In this document: positions 27,201 to 36,718 of the stretch, piece by piece
How the letters are laid out: every line of letters begins with the position of its first letter
Position numbering within the stretch: the first letter of the stretch is position 1
NCBI RefSeq assembly: GCF_003330845.1
Contig: NZ_CP026121.1
Coordinates: 620,001 to 684,000, forward strand
Reading direction: 5' to 3'
Source of the DNA: Streptomyces sp. Go-475
GTDB lineage: Bacteria; Actinomycetota; Actinomycetes; Streptomycetales; Streptomycetaceae
DNA length: 64,000 bases
Made by a program: the position numbers and the translations under genes
Notes under the pieces: model-generated
What the model was told of the DNA's origin: nothing
What the model saw: only the letters and a program-made list of their open reading frames with translations
The model's database searches: none

Positions 27201-30200
27201 GATGCGCCGGGCCGGCCAGGACGGCTCCAGCGGGACGAAGGCCCCGCCCGCCTTCAGCACCGCGAGCAGCCCGACGACCATCTCCACGGACCTCTCCAGG
27301 TGGATGCCGACGCGGCGCTCCGGGCCCACCCCGAGGGACCTGAGCTGCCGTGCGAGGCCGTTGGCGCGGGCGTCGAGCTCGCCGTAGGTGAGGGCCGTGC
27401 CGCCGGGAATGCCGTACTCGACGGCCACCAGGTGCGGGGTCCTGGCGGCCTGTTCCTCCACCAGGGCGGTCAGTGTGGTGGCCGGCATGGGGTGCGCGGT
27501 GTCGTTCCACTCCCCGAGCAGCAGGTCCCGTTCGCGCGGGGTGAGGACGTCGGCGGCGGCCACCGGGCGGTCCGGGTGGCGGGCCAGCTCACCGGCCAGG
27601 CGGACGAACCGCTCGGTCATCTCCCGCGCGCTGTCCGGGTCGTACAGGTCGTGGCTGTACACCAGGGAGCCGTCGATGCCGTCGGCGTCGGGCCGCTCGA
27701 AGACGTGGAAGGCCAGGTCGGTCTTGGCGGTGTAGAAGGGGACGCGTCGGTCGGTGAGGGTGAGTCCGGCGAAGTCCCGGCGGCCGGCGGGGGCCTGCTG
27801 GTGGGCGAGCATCACCTGGAACAGCGGGTGGCGGCCCATCGAGCGCGTGGGCCCGAGCGCGTCCACCAGCCGCTCGAAGGGCAGGTCCTGGTGGGCGTAG
27901 GCGTCCACGTCGGCCTCGCGCACCCGCGCGAGCAGCGCACGGAACGTCGGGGCGCCCGAGACGTCGGTGCGCAGCACGAGCGTGTTGACGAACAGGCCCA
28001 CGAGGTCGTCCAGGACGCGGTCGCCGCGCCCTGCCACCGGCGTACCGAGGGGGATGTCGTCGCCGGCGCCGAGCCGGCCGAGCAGCACGGCGAGGGTGGC
28101 CTGGAGTGCCATGAAGACGGTGCCGCCCGCCTCGGCCGACAGGTCCCGCAGCGCCCGGTGGGTCGCCGCGTCGAGGGTGAAGTCGACGGCGCCGGCCCGG
28201 TATCCGGGCACGGGCGGGCGGGGCCGGTCGGCGGGCAGCTGGAGTTCCTCGGGCAGCCCGTCCAGGCGCCGCGCCCAGTAGCGCACCTCCTCGGCGGTGT
28301 ACTCCTCGTCGAGGAGGTCCCGTTGCCACAGGGTGTGGTCGGCGTACTGCACGGCGAGCGGCGGCCACGCGGGGGGTGTGCCGCGCAGCCGGGCGGTGTA
28401 GGCGGTCTCCAGGTCACGCAGGAGAGGTTCGGCCGACCAGCCGTCGGTGGCGATGTGGTGGACGAGCAGGAGCAGGACGTGGTCGCCGGGGCCGAGGGCG
28501 TACAGGGTCGCGCGGACGGGGATCTCGCGGTCCAGGGCGAAGGAGTGGGCGGCGGCCTCGCTCAGCAGCGCGTCGAGTTCGTCGGCGGACGCGGTGACGG
28601 TCTCGAAGGGGACGGCGGTGTCCGTGCGGATCTCCTGCCGGGGGACGCCGTCGTGGTCGGGGAAGACGGTGCGCAGTGCCTCGTGCCGGTCCACGACGTC
28701 CTGGAGCGCCGCGCGCAGGGCCTCGGGGTCGAGCGGTCCGGTGAGGTGGACGGCGGTGGGGATGTTGTAGGTGGGGGTGGGCCCCTCCAGCCGGTACAGG
28801 AACCACAGCCGGGCCTGCGCGAAGGACAGCGGCACGGGGTCGGGGCGCCGGGCGGGGAGCAGTGGGGGCCGCCGCTGGGCGGGTGTCTCCAGGAGGGGTG
28901 CGAGGGCGGCCGCGGTGGGTGTGTCGAAGACGGCCCGCAGCGGCAGGGCGACGCCCAGCTCGGCGCGGACGCGGGCGACGAGCCGGGTGGCGAGGAGGGA
29001 GTGCCCGCCGAGGGCGAAGAACTCGTCGTGGACGCCCACGGAGGGCAGCCCGAGCAGGTCGGCGAAGAGGCGGCACAGGGTCGCCTCGGCCTCGGTGCGG
29101 GGCGCGTCGGCGGTGGTGAGCGCGGACAGGTCGGGGTCGGGCAGGGCCGCGCGGTCGAGTTTGCCGTTGGGGGTCAGCGGCAGGGCGTCCAGGACGACGA
29201 CGGCGGAGGGCACCTGGTGGCCGGGCAGGGTGTCGGCCAGGTCCCGCCGGATCCGCTGCGGTTCGGGGCGGGCGCCGGGGTGCGGGACGACGTAGGCCAC
29301 CAGGTGCGGGTCGCCGTGGGTGTCCTGGCGTACGGTCACCGCGGCCTGGGACACGGCGGGCAGCGCGGTCGCCGCGGCCTCCGTCTCGCCCGGCTCGACC
29401 CGGAAACCGCGGATCTTCACCTGGTCGTCGGCCCGGCCGAGGAACTCCAGCGCCCCGTGGACGGTCCAGCGCACGATGTCGCCGGTGCGGTAGAGGCGGG
29501 CGCCGGGCGGGCCGTAGGGGTCGGCGACGAAGCGTCCGGCGGTCAGGGCGGGCCGGCCCAGGTAGCCCCGGGCGAGCTGGGACCCGCCGAGGTACAGCTC
29601 GCCCGGGACGCCGGGCGGCACCGGGCGCAGGGACGCGTCGAGCACGAGGGTGCGGGTGTTCCACACCGGGTGTCCGATCGGCACGGAGCCCGACGCGGAG
29701 CTGGTGCCGTCGGCGCACGGCCACGCGGTGACGTCCACGGCCGCCTCGGTGGGGCCGTAGAGGTTGTGCAGTTCGGTGCCGTCCAGCAGGCGGGTGCAGC
29801 GTTCGGCGAGGTCCGCCGGCAGGGCCTCGCCGCTGCACACGATCCGGCGCAGCACGCCCCGGGCCCGCTCGGCGGCCGGGTCGTCGAGGAAGACCCGCAG
29901 CATCGACGGGACGAAGTGGGCGGTGGTGACGCGCTGTTGGCGGATCAGCTCGGCGAGGTGGGCGGGGTCGCGGTGGCCGCCGGGGCGGGCGAGCACCAGC
30001 GCCGCTCCGGTGACCAGCGGCAGGAAGAACTCCCAGACGGACACGTCGAAGCTCGCCGGTGTCTTCTGCAGCACCCGGTCACCGGGCCCGACGCGGTAGG
30101 TGTCCGCCATCCACAGCAGCCGGTTGACGATCGCGGCGTGCGGGACGACGACGCCCTTGGGTCGGCCCGTGGAGCCGGAGGTGAAGATGACGTACGCGGG

Positions 30201-32174
30201 GTGCTCGGGGCGCAGCGGCGCGAGCCGCTCCCCGTCCGACAGGGCGGCGGGGTCCAGATCCGCCAGGCGTTCGCGCAGGGCGGGGTCGTCGAGCAGGAGC
30301 GTCGGTGCCGCCGGGGCGGGGACCTTGTGCGCGGCGGCGGTGGAGGTCAGGACGAGCGCCGGGGCGGCGTCCTCGATCATCACGGCGAGGCGTTCGGCGG
30401 GGTAGCCGGTGTCCAGCGGGACGTAGGCGGCGCCCGCCTGGAGTGTCGCGAGCAGCGCCACGACCAGGTCCGGTCCCCGGCCGAGGGCCACGGCCACGCG
30501 TCGCTCCGGGCCGGCGCCGTGGGCGACCAGCAGGCGGGCCAGGCGGGCCGCGCGGGCGTGGAGTGCGGCGTAGCCGAGGGTGAGGTCGTCGAAGGTGAGC
30601 GCGGGTGCGTCGGGGGTGCGGGCGGCCTGTTCGGCGAGCAGGGCGGCCAGGGTGGTGACGGGGACCGGCCGGGCGGTGGTGTTCCACTCCGTCAGGACCT
30701 GCTGTTCCTCGGCCCCGGACATCAACGGCAGGCGTGACACGGGCTGTCCGGGGTCGGCCAGCCCGGCGGCGAGCAGCGTCTCCAGCCGGGCCAGCAGCCG
30801 GTCGACGGTCTCCGGGGTGAACAGGCCGCTGCGGTAGGTGGCCTCGATGCGCAGCCGCCCGCCGGTGAGGAAGGCCTCCAGGGACAGGTCGAACTGGGTG
30901 GTGTCGTTGTGGACGGTCTCCCACTCGGCGCTCACCCCGGGCAGTTCGGGCCCCTGGAGCCCCTGGGTGAGGAAGAGCAGCATGACGTCGAACCAGACGG
31001 CCCGGCCCGGGTGCCGCTCCGGCCGCAGCCGCTCCACCAGCAGGTCGAACGGCATGTCCTGGTGCGCGTACGCGTCGGTGCACAACGTGCGTACCCGCTC
31101 GACCAGTTCGGCGGTTCCGGGGTCGCCGTCGAGGTCGGCGCGCAGGGCGAGGGTGTTGCCGAAGTTGCCGATGAGCCGGTCGAGTCCGGGCAGGTCGCGG
31201 TTCATCACGGCCGAGCCGATGGGGATGTCGGTGGCTCCGGTGAGGCGGTGGAGCAGTGCGGCCAGGCCCGCGAGCAGCACCATGAACGGGGTCGCGCCCG
31301 TGGTGCGGGCGAAGGCGGTGAGCCGGTCGGTGACCTCGGGCGCGAAGGTGCGGAAGCGGCGGTCGCCGTGCGCGGTGGGCCGGGGCGTGCGGGGCGCGTC
31401 GGTGGGCAGGTCCAGGGGGCGGGGCGGCGGGACCAGGTGGGTGCGCCAGTGGTCGAGGTGGCCGGCCAGCCGTTCGTCGGTGAACGTGGTGCGCTGCCAG
31501 AGGGCGAAGTCGGCGTACTGCGCGGGCAGGGGTTCCAGCCCGGCGTCCGTTCCGGTGACGGCGGCCCGGTAGAGGGCGCTCAGGTCCCTGGAGAGGGCGT
31601 TGAAGGTGCCGCCGTCCCAGGCGATGTGGTGCACCGTCAGTACGAGGGTGTGGTCCTGGTCGGCGCGCCGGACGAGCAGGGCCCGCAGGGGGTGGTCGGC
31701 GGTGAGGTCGAAGGGGGTCGCGGAGGCGGCACGGGCCAGGGCGTCGGCGCGCCGGTCCCGCTCGTCCGCGGGGAGCCCGTGCAGGTCGGCCTCCTCGAAG
31801 ACCAACTCCGCGACGCAATCTATGACTTGGTGCGGATTTCCGTCGTCGGCCGTGGGGTACCGGGTGCGCAGCACCTCGTGCCGGGCGAGCAGCCCGGCCA
31901 GGGCGGCGCGCAGCGCGTCCGTGTCGAGGGGGCCGCGCAGCCGGATGGCCAGGCACACGTTGTAGGCCGGGCTGGCCGGGTCGAGCTGCTGGAGCAGCCA
32001 CATGCGGGACTGGGCGTACGACAGCGGCAGTCGGGCCGTGTCCGCGGGCCGGGGCGGGATCCGTTCGGCCCGGGCGGGGGTGTGGGCGAGGCCCGCGCTC
32101 TCCAGCCTGCGGCGCAGCAGTTCCCGCTTGCGTGCCGCGAGGTCGCCGGGCCGGTCCGCGTGGGTCTCGGTCAC
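24249..32174 (-). CDS. Dimodular NRPS: C-A(Ser)-T-C-A(fhOrn)-T-E
   Basis: 2641 residues. Module 1: LCL-type C (PLSYAQSRMWLLQQL; HHIAWDGG), A with pocket DVWHVSLVDK, a standard serine code, and carrier LGGHSLLAT near 1055. Module 2: LCL-type C (HHIATDGWS), A with pocket DINYWGGIGK, which I recall as the code of the coelichelin formyl-hydroxyornithine domain, and carrier LGGDSIVS near 2100. An epimerisation domain (HHLVVDGVSW near 2270; NYLGRF) follows, so fhOrn should be D. The last 30 residues are highly acidic (DSDDFENHSDDLDDNDGF) and may be a docking tail. The GTG start overlaps the previous stop as GTGA. The basic N-terminal helix RKRELLRRRLESAGL fits docking with the Cy-containing NRPS. 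Confidence 0.92.
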   Translation of the reverse strand: MTETHADRPGDLAARKRELLRRRLESAGLAHTPARAERIPPRPADTARLPLSYAQSRMWLLQQLDPASPAYNVCLAIRLRGPLDTDALRAALAGLLARHEVLRTRYPTADDGNPHQVIDCVAELVFEEADLHGLPADERDRRADALARAASATPFDLTADHPLRALLVRRADQDHTLVLTVHHIAWDGGTFNALSRDLSALYRAAVTGTDAGLEPLPAQYADFALWQRTTFTDERLAGHLDHWRTHLVPPPRPLDLPTDAPRTPRPTAHGDRRFRTFAPEVTDRLTAFARTTGATPFMVLLAGLAALLHRLTGATDIPIGSAVMNRDLPGLDRLIGNFGNTLALRADLDGDPGTAELVERVRTLCTDAYAHQDMPFDLLVERLRPERHPGRAVWFDVMLLFLTQGLQGPELPGVSAEWETVHNDTTQFDLSLEAFLTGGRLRIEATYRSGLFTPETVDRLLARLETLLAAGLADPGQPVSRLPLMSGAEEQQVLTEWNTTARPVPVTTLAALLAEQAARTPDAPALTFDDLTLGYAALHARAARLARLLVAHGAGPERRVAVALGRGPDLVVALLATLQAGAAYVPLDTGYPAERLAVMIEDAAPALVLTSTAAAHKVPAPAAPTLLLDDPALRERLADLDPAALSDGERLAPLRPEHPAYVIFTSGSTGRPKGVVVPHAAIVNRLLWMADTYRVGPGDRVLQKTPASFDVSVWEFFLPLVTGAALVLARPGGHRDPAHLAELIRQQRVTTAHFVPSMLRVFLDDPAAERARGVLRRIVCSGEALPADLAERCTRLLDGTELHNLYGPTEAAVDVTAWPCADGTSSASGSVPIGHPVWNTRTLVLDASLRPVPPGVPGELYLGGSQLARGYLGRPALTAGRFVADPYGPPGARLYRTGDIVRWTVHGALEFLGRADDQVKIRGFRVEPGETEAAATALPAVSQAAVTVRQDTHGDPHLVAYVVPHPGARPEPQRIRRDLADTLPGHQVPSAVVVLDALPLTPNGKLDRAALPDPDLSALTTADAPRTEAEATLCRLFADLLGLPSVGVHDEFFALGGHSLLATRLVARVRAELGVALPLRAVFDTPTAAALAPLLETPAQRRPPLLPARRPDPVPLSFAQARLWFLYRLEGPTPTYNIPTAVHLTGPLDPEALRAALQDVVDRHEALRTVFPDHDGVPRQEIRTDTAVPFETVTASADELDALLSEAAAHSFALDREIPVRATLYALGPGDHVLLLLVHHIATDGWSAEPLLRDLETAYTARLRGTPPAWPPLAVQYADHTLWQRDLLDEEYTAEEVRYWARRLDGLPEELQLPADRPRPPVPGYRAGAVDFTLDAATHRALRDLSAEAGGTVFMALQATLAVLLGRLGAGDDIPLGTPVAGRGDRVLDDLVGLFVNTLVLRTDVSGAPTFRALLARVREADVDAYAHQDLPFERLVDALGPTRSMGRHPLFQVMLAHQQAPAGRRDFAGLTLTDRRVPFYTAKTDLAFHVFERPDADGIDGSLVYSHDLYDPDSAREMTERFVRLAGELARHPDRPVAAADVLTPRERDLLLGEWNDTAHPMPATTLTALVEEQAARTPHLVAVEYGIPGGTALTYGELDARANGLARQLRSLGVGPERRVGIHLERSVEMVVGLLAVLKAGGAFVPLEPSWPARRIAEVCRGAALTAVLGRPGDDGLLGEEAPPVVEVALDGPTAENPRVRVDPEGLAYVIYTSGSTGVPKGAMIRHRAIAHRLLWQRGLLGFGTDDAALFKAPLGFDISINEIFLPLVNGGRVVIAEPGGERDVDYLLDTVERHRVTFTYLVSSMLDLLLELDGFARRAASLRHVWCGGEVLTPELFARFRAASEAVMYHGYGPAEATIGVSHVVYRTGAIRSAVSIGRPNSNTRLYVLDDRLQPVPVGVPGELYAGGVYLGRGYVGDPRRTAGHFVADPFGPPGERLYRTGDLVRWQRDGTLEFLGRADNQVKIRGMRVELEEIEAILEQHPGVRRGVVVIREDAPGVKQLAGYYLAAHDLGDLHGWLRDRLPDHMVPRTLTALDAFPLLPSGKVNRAGLPAPQSAVTAPVREPANARERQLCELFATVLGLEQVGVDAHFFELGGDSIVSIRLVTLARKAGIALSPRQVFQSPTPAGLAAAAEAARKPTATAADDPVGEVPLTPVMRWTAGPDGSFGGLAQAVLLVTPPGLTDDTATAVLQALLDRHAMLRARLAGDGTRLLVPAQGAVDAGELLTRAHGTVEEELSAAVERLDPRAGRMLQAVRFDTGRLLLVAHHLVVDGVSWRIITDDLAEAWQAVRAGAVPRPGRAGTSFRTWSGLLAEDARTPERMRELPYWEAVLDGASPLLEHAPELPGPVREQSLVLPDEITSPLLTTVPAAYRAAVPDVLLTGFALAAAVWRERRGDLADRSLLVGLEGHGREEDLAENVDLSATVGWFTTFHPVALDPGPVDLDEALSGGPAAGTALKRVKEQLRAAPDHGLGYGLLRHLNPDTAVELDKRPQPQIVFNYLGRFTASASGDEPWQLAPEAPMLHVPRDGGRTAASALEINTVAVEEDGGVRLHISASAPRAFLAPSGTRALLALWERALRGLARHTEDARAGGLTPSDLPLVALTQEDIEDFENAFEYDSDDFENHSDDLDDNDGF

Positions 32175-35100
32175 TGGTGTCCGCCTTTCAGCAGCCGTTC
32201 GAGGGAAGCGGTCCACAGCTCGCCCAGCCGCTCGATCTGCGCCTGGGTGAAGAGCCGTTCCGGCCAGTGCCAGCACACCGTGAGGACCGGGCCGCCTGGC
32301 TCCTTCGCCTCGTCGATCAACGCGTCGACGACGAGGGGGTAGGGGGCCGGCGCCCCGGGGTCGGCCCACGCGCCCAGGGCGCCGGTCTCGGGGGCGCTGG
32401 TGAACGCGGCGTCCTCCGCCTGCTCCCCGAGGCTCATGCGGCCCAGGTAGTTGACCGCGATCTGCGGCTCCGGGAGCGGGGCGAGGACGGGGGCGGTGTC
32501 CGGATTGAGGTGGCGCAGCAGGCCGTGGCCGATGCCCTTGTCGGGCAGGGCGGCGAGCTGGTCCCGGACGCGCCGCAGCTGCTGCGCGGGGGCCGCGTCG
32601 CCGGGATCGAGGCGGACCGGGAAGACGGTGGTGAACAGGCCGAGGGTGCCGGACAGGTCGGCGCCCGGCAGGAGTTGCTCCTCGCGGCCGTGTCCCTCCA
32701 GGGCGATCAGCAGGGAGTCGTCCGCGGTGGCCCGGCCGAGTTCGCGTCGCCATTCCGGCACGGCCAGGGACAGCGCGGTCAGCAGGACGTCCGGCACGGG
32801 GTGCGCGGTGAGGAGTGCGGTGAGGTCCGGGGCGAGCGTCGTCCAGTGGTGGCGCACGGTGGCGTGGGTGTCCCGGGCGGGGTCCAGCGGTCCGGCGCCG
32901 AGGGCCGGTTCCGGCCGGTCCGACACCGCTGTCCAATGGGCGAGTTCGGCCGTACGGCGTTCCGACACCGCCTCGGAGCGCAGTGCCCGGGCCCACTCCC
33001 GGAAGGTGGTGCCCGGCGGCGGGAGCGGTGTGCCGTGCCAGGCCGCGGCGAGATCGGCGGTGAGGACGCCCCAGGAGGCGGCGTCGGTGACCAGGTGGTG
33101 CAGGACGACCAGCAGCCGCCCCTCGCGGTCCGGCCCGGTGTCGAACCACAGGAACCGGGCCACCGCCCCGGCGGCGGGGTCGAGTTCGGCGGCCAGGTTC
33201 GCGAAGGCGCCGGGTACCAGGGTGCCGATCGTGGCGTGGTCCAGCCGTGCGGCGTCGGTGCGGCGTACGCGGTCGGCGGCGCGGGTCGTGCCCTGTGGTG
33301 CGGTCCGCAGGTGCCGGGTTCCGTCCTCGTCCCTGGCGAGTGTGGAGCGCAGCAGGTCGTGCCGGTCCAGCACCGCCTGGACCGCGCGGTGCAGCCCGTC
33401 GAGGTCCATGCCGGGCGGGGTGCGCAGGAAGCGGGCCTGGCTGAGCGCGCGGACGTGGCGGTCCTGGGCGACGAGCCGGGTGAGCATCGGGGTGAGGGGG
33501 ATGTCGCCGACGCCCGCGTCCGGGTCCGCCTCCCGGCGCCGGGCGGTACCGGCGGCCTCCGCGAGCGCGGCGACGGTGGGCCGCTCGAACACGTCGCGCG
33601 GCGAGAGGGCCAGCCCGGCCGCGCGGGCCCGGCCGACCAGCCGCATGGAGACGATGCTGTCGCCGCCGAGCGCGAAGAAACTGTCGTGCACGCCGACCGA
33701 GTCCACTCCGAGGACCTGTGCGAACAGCGCGGCGAGCCGTTCCTCGGCCGGGTTGCGCGGCGGCTGGGCGGCTGGCCCGGCGGTGCGGGAGGGGGCCGGG
33801 AGGGCGGCGGTGTCCAGCTTGCCGTTGAGGGTGAGGGGGAACGCGTCGACCGGGACGAACGCCGACGGCACCATGTAGTCGGGCAGGACGGCCGCCGCCG
33901 CCCGGCGCAGCAGCTCCGCCGTCTCCCCGGCGGGCGGAGCGGCCGGGGCCGTCACGACGTAGGCGACCAGGCGGCGGACGCCCGGGGTGTCCTCGCGGAC
34001 GACGACCGCGGCGCGTTCGACGAGTGCGTGGTCGAGCAGGACCGCCTCGATCTCGCCGGGTTCGATGCGGTAGCCCCGGATCTTGACCTGGTCGTCGATC
34101 CGTCCGAGGCATTCCACCAGGCCGTCCCGGGTCCAGCGGGCGATGTCGCCGGTGCGGTACATGCGTGTCCCGGGGCGGGTGGCGAACGGATCGGCGACGA
34201 AGCGGCTCGCGGTGGTCGCCGGCCGGCCCAGGTAGCCGCGGGCCAGTCCCTCGCCGGCGATGTACAGCTCGCCGTCGACGCCGGTCGGTACGGGGTTGAG
34301 GTGCCCGTCGAGGATGTACAGGGTGGCGCCCGCCACGGGGCGGCCGATCGCGGGCCGGTCGCTGAGGGCGAGGTCGCAGTCCGCGGAGTCGACGGTGCAC
34401 TCGGTGGGCCCGTACAGGTTGTGCGCGGCGAGTCCGTCCGTCTCGCGCAGGGTGCGCCACAGGTCGGGCGGTACGGCCTCGCCGCCGACACCGAGGACCT
34501 TCAGCCCGGCCCGCCAGTCGCCGCCGCGCGCGACGACCTCGGCGAGCAGGGACGGGGACAGCTCGATGAACTCGATGCGGTGCTCGGCGAGGAAGCCGCG
34601 CAGGGCGTCCGGGTCGCGGCGGACCTCCTCGGGCACCAGGTGCAGTTCGTGCCCGGCGAACATCCACAGCATGGGCTGCCAGGACGCGTCGAAGGCCGTC
34701 GGCCAGGCATGGCCCACGCGCAGGGGCCGGCCGCCGGCCGCCGCCGTGGCCGGGGTGTGCAGGGCGGCGTGGTGCGCGGCGAACAGGTTGACGATGGCCC
34801 GCTGCGGCACGACGACGGCCTTGGGGCGGCCGGTGGAGCCGGAGGTGTAGATGACGTACGCGGGGTGCTCGGGGAGCAGCGGCCCGCCGCGGTCGGTGTC
34901 CGTGAGGTCGGTGCCGTCCGCGTCCGCGAGGCGCTGCCGGGTGCCGGGGTCGTCGAGCAGCAGGACGGGGATGTCGCCGAGGGTGTCCGGCGCGGGCGCG
35001 GTGCCGGTGGTGGCGATCAGGGCGACGGGCCGGGCGTCAGCGAGCATCCCGGCGATCCGCTCCTCGGGCCAGGCGGGGTCGAGGGGCAGATAGGCCGCGC

Positions 35101-36718
35101 CCGCCTTCTGCACGGCGAGGAGCGCGGTGATCGTGTCGGGCGTGGGCGGCAGGGCGAGCGCGACGACCCGCTCCGGCCCGGCACCGGACGCGACGAGCAA
35201 CCGGGCCAGCCGGTTGGCCTCGGTGTTCAACTCGGCGAAGGTGAGGCGCTGTTCGCCGCCGACGACGGCCACCGCGTCCGGTGTCCGGGCGGCCTGCGCC
35301 TGGAGCACCTCGGGCAGCGTGGCGTACGGGGCGGGCAGCCGCTGCGCCGCGCCGCGCGCCAGCAGTTCGGCCCGCTCCTCGGGGGCGAGGGCGTCCAGCG
35401 CCGCCAGAGGTGTGCCGGGGGCCGCCACCATCGCGCGGACGAGCCGCTCGAACCGCCCGGCGAGCCGCTCCACCGTCGTCCGGTCGTAGCAGTCGGGCCG
35501 GAACTCGAAGACGACGCCGAGCCGCCGCTCGGCGAGCACGGCGAGGGTCAGCGGGTAGTGGGTGGCGCCGGAGCCCTTGACGTCGAGGATCCGCAGCCCG
35601 GCTGCCACCTCCGCCCGGGCCACCGCGTCCTGGTCGACCGGGTAGTTCTCGAAGACCAGCAGGGTGTCGAAGAGGTCGCCGGATCCGGCGAGGCGCTGGA
35701 TCTCGGTGAGGCCGAGGTACTGGTGGTCCATCAGCCGGGACTGCTCGTCCTGCACGCGGCGCAGGAAGACGGCGGCCGGCTCCCCGGGGGGTACGGACAC
35801 CCGCACGGGCACGGTGTTGATGAACAGGCCGATCATCGACTCCACGCCGGCGAGTCCGGCGGGGCGCCCGGCCACGGTCGCGCCGAACACCACGTCGTCC
35901 CTGCCGGTCAGCCGCGCCAGCAGCAGCGCCCACAGGCCCTGCACGACGGTGTTGACGGTGACGCCCAGGCCGCGGGCCGTGCGCTGCACGTCCGCGGTGA
36001 GTTCCTCGGACAGCCGCAGCGTGTGCAGTTCGGGCGGTACGGGGACCAGGCCGGCGGCCGAGGGGGCCAGCAGGGTCGGTGCCGCCCCGGACAGCGCCTG
36101 GCGCCAGGCCCGGCCGGAGACCTCCCGGTCGCGGCTCGCCAGCCAGGCGAGGAAGTCCCGGTACGGCCGTACGGCGGGCAGCGGGGCCGAGCGGCCGGGG
36201 GCGAGCTGGGCGGCGTAGAGCTGGAGCAGTTCCCGCACCAGCAGGGGCACGGACCAGCCGTCCAGCAGCAGGTGGTGGTTGGTGAGGACCAGCAGCCGGC
36301 GGTCGCCGCCCCGGTCGATCAGGGTCAGGCGCAGCAGCGGGGGGTCGGTGAGGTCGAAGCGGGCGGTGGCGTCGGCGGCGACGAGCCGCTCGGCCTCCGC
36401 CTCGTCGGCGGCGACGGCCTCCCGCCAGTCGACGGGGACCTGCTTGAGGACGACCTGCACGGGCTCGTCCATGTCGTCCTCGTGCAGGAAGGCGCTGCGC
36501 AGGTTGGCGTGCCGGGCGAACAGCTCCTCGGCGGCGGTGCGCAGCAGTTCGGGGCGGAGCGGGCCCTCGATCTCCACCAGGGACTGCATGGTGTAGACGT
36601 CCTGGGCGCCCTCGTCGAACAGGGCGTGGAACAGCAGGCCCTGTTGCAGCGGGGACAGCGGCAGGACGTCCTCGACCAGGGACCCGTCGTCCGCCGCGCC
36701 GGCGGGCTCTGTGCTCAT
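32171..36718 (-). CDS. NRPS: C-A(unresolved, Orn-like)-T-E
   Basis: 1515 residues. The N-terminal C domain begins EDVLPLSPLQQGLLFHALFD, a DCL signature, with HHLLLDGWS near 146, so its donor should end in a D residue. The A domain (TSGSTGRPKA near 623) has pocket DAQEGGLVDK read from FDASWQPML, IELSPSL, GVGGEAV and LYGPTECTVDS. I do not recognise this code; Glu at the 278 position suggests a basic side chain such as (hydroxy)ornithine or diaminobutyrate. A carrier (LGGDSIVS near 1016) and an epimerisation domain follow. The E domain's core motif is HHLVTDAASW, with Ala where Gly is usual, but the catalytic His and Asp remain. The ATG overlaps the previous stop (ATGA). Confidence 0.9.
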   Translation of the reverse strand: MSTEPAGAADDGSLVEDVLPLSPLQQGLLFHALFDEGAQDVYTMQSLVEIEGPLRPELLRTAAEELFARHANLRSAFLHEDDMDEPVQVVLKQVPVDWREAVAADEAEAERLVAADATARFDLTDPPLLRLTLIDRGGDRRLLVLTNHHLLLDGWSVPLLVRELLQLYAAQLAPGRSAPLPAVRPYRDFLAWLASRDREVSGRAWRQALSGAAPTLLAPSAAGLVPVPPELHTLRLSEELTADVQRTARGLGVTVNTVVQGLWALLLARLTGRDDVVFGATVAGRPAGLAGVESMIGLFINTVPVRVSVPPGEPAAVFLRRVQDEQSRLMDHQYLGLTEIQRLAGSGDLFDTLLVFENYPVDQDAVARAEVAAGLRILDVKGSGATHYPLTLAVLAERRLGVVFEFRPDCYDRTTVERLAGRFERLVRAMVAAPGTPLAALDALAPEERAELLARGAAQRLPAPYATLPEVLQAQAARTPDAVAVVGGEQRLTFAELNTEANRLARLLVASGAGPERVVALALPPTPDTITALLAVQKAGAAYLPLDPAWPEERIAGMLADARPVALIATTGTAPAPDTLGDIPVLLLDDPGTRQRLADADGTDLTDTDRGGPLLPEHPAYVIYTSGSTGRPKAVVVPQRAIVNLFAAHHAALHTPATAAAGGRPLRVGHAWPTAFDASWQPMLWMFAGHELHLVPEEVRRDPDALRGFLAEHRIEFIELSPSLLAEVVARGGDWRAGLKVLGVGGEAVPPDLWRTLRETDGLAAHNLYGPTECTVDSADCDLALSDRPAIGRPVAGATLYILDGHLNPVPTGVDGELYIAGEGLARGYLGRPATTASRFVADPFATRPGTRMYRTGDIARWTRDGLVECLGRIDDQVKIRGYRIEPGEIEAVLLDHALVERAAVVVREDTPGVRRLVAYVVTAPAAPPAGETAELLRRAAAAVLPDYMVPSAFVPVDAFPLTLNGKLDTAALPAPSRTAGPAAQPPRNPAEERLAALFAQVLGVDSVGVHDSFFALGGDSIVSMRLVGRARAAGLALSPRDVFERPTVAALAEAAGTARRREADPDAGVGDIPLTPMLTRLVAQDRHVRALSQARFLRTPPGMDLDGLHRAVQAVLDRHDLLRSTLARDEDGTRHLRTAPQGTTRAADRVRRTDAARLDHATIGTLVPGAFANLAAELDPAAGAVARFLWFDTGPDREGRLLVVLHHLVTDAASWGVLTADLAAAWHGTPLPPPGTTFREWARALRSEAVSERRTAELAHWTAVSDRPEPALGAGPLDPARDTHATVRHHWTTLAPDLTALLTAHPVPDVLLTALSLAVPEWRRELGRATADDSLLIALEGHGREEQLLPGADLSGTLGLFTTVFPVRLDPGDAAPAQQLRRVRDQLAALPDKGIGHGLLRHLNPDTAPVLAPLPEPQIAVNYLGRMSLGEQAEDAAFTSAPETGALGAWADPGAPAPYPLVVDALIDEAKEPGGPVLTVCWHWPERLFTQAQIERLGELWTASLERLLKGGHQ

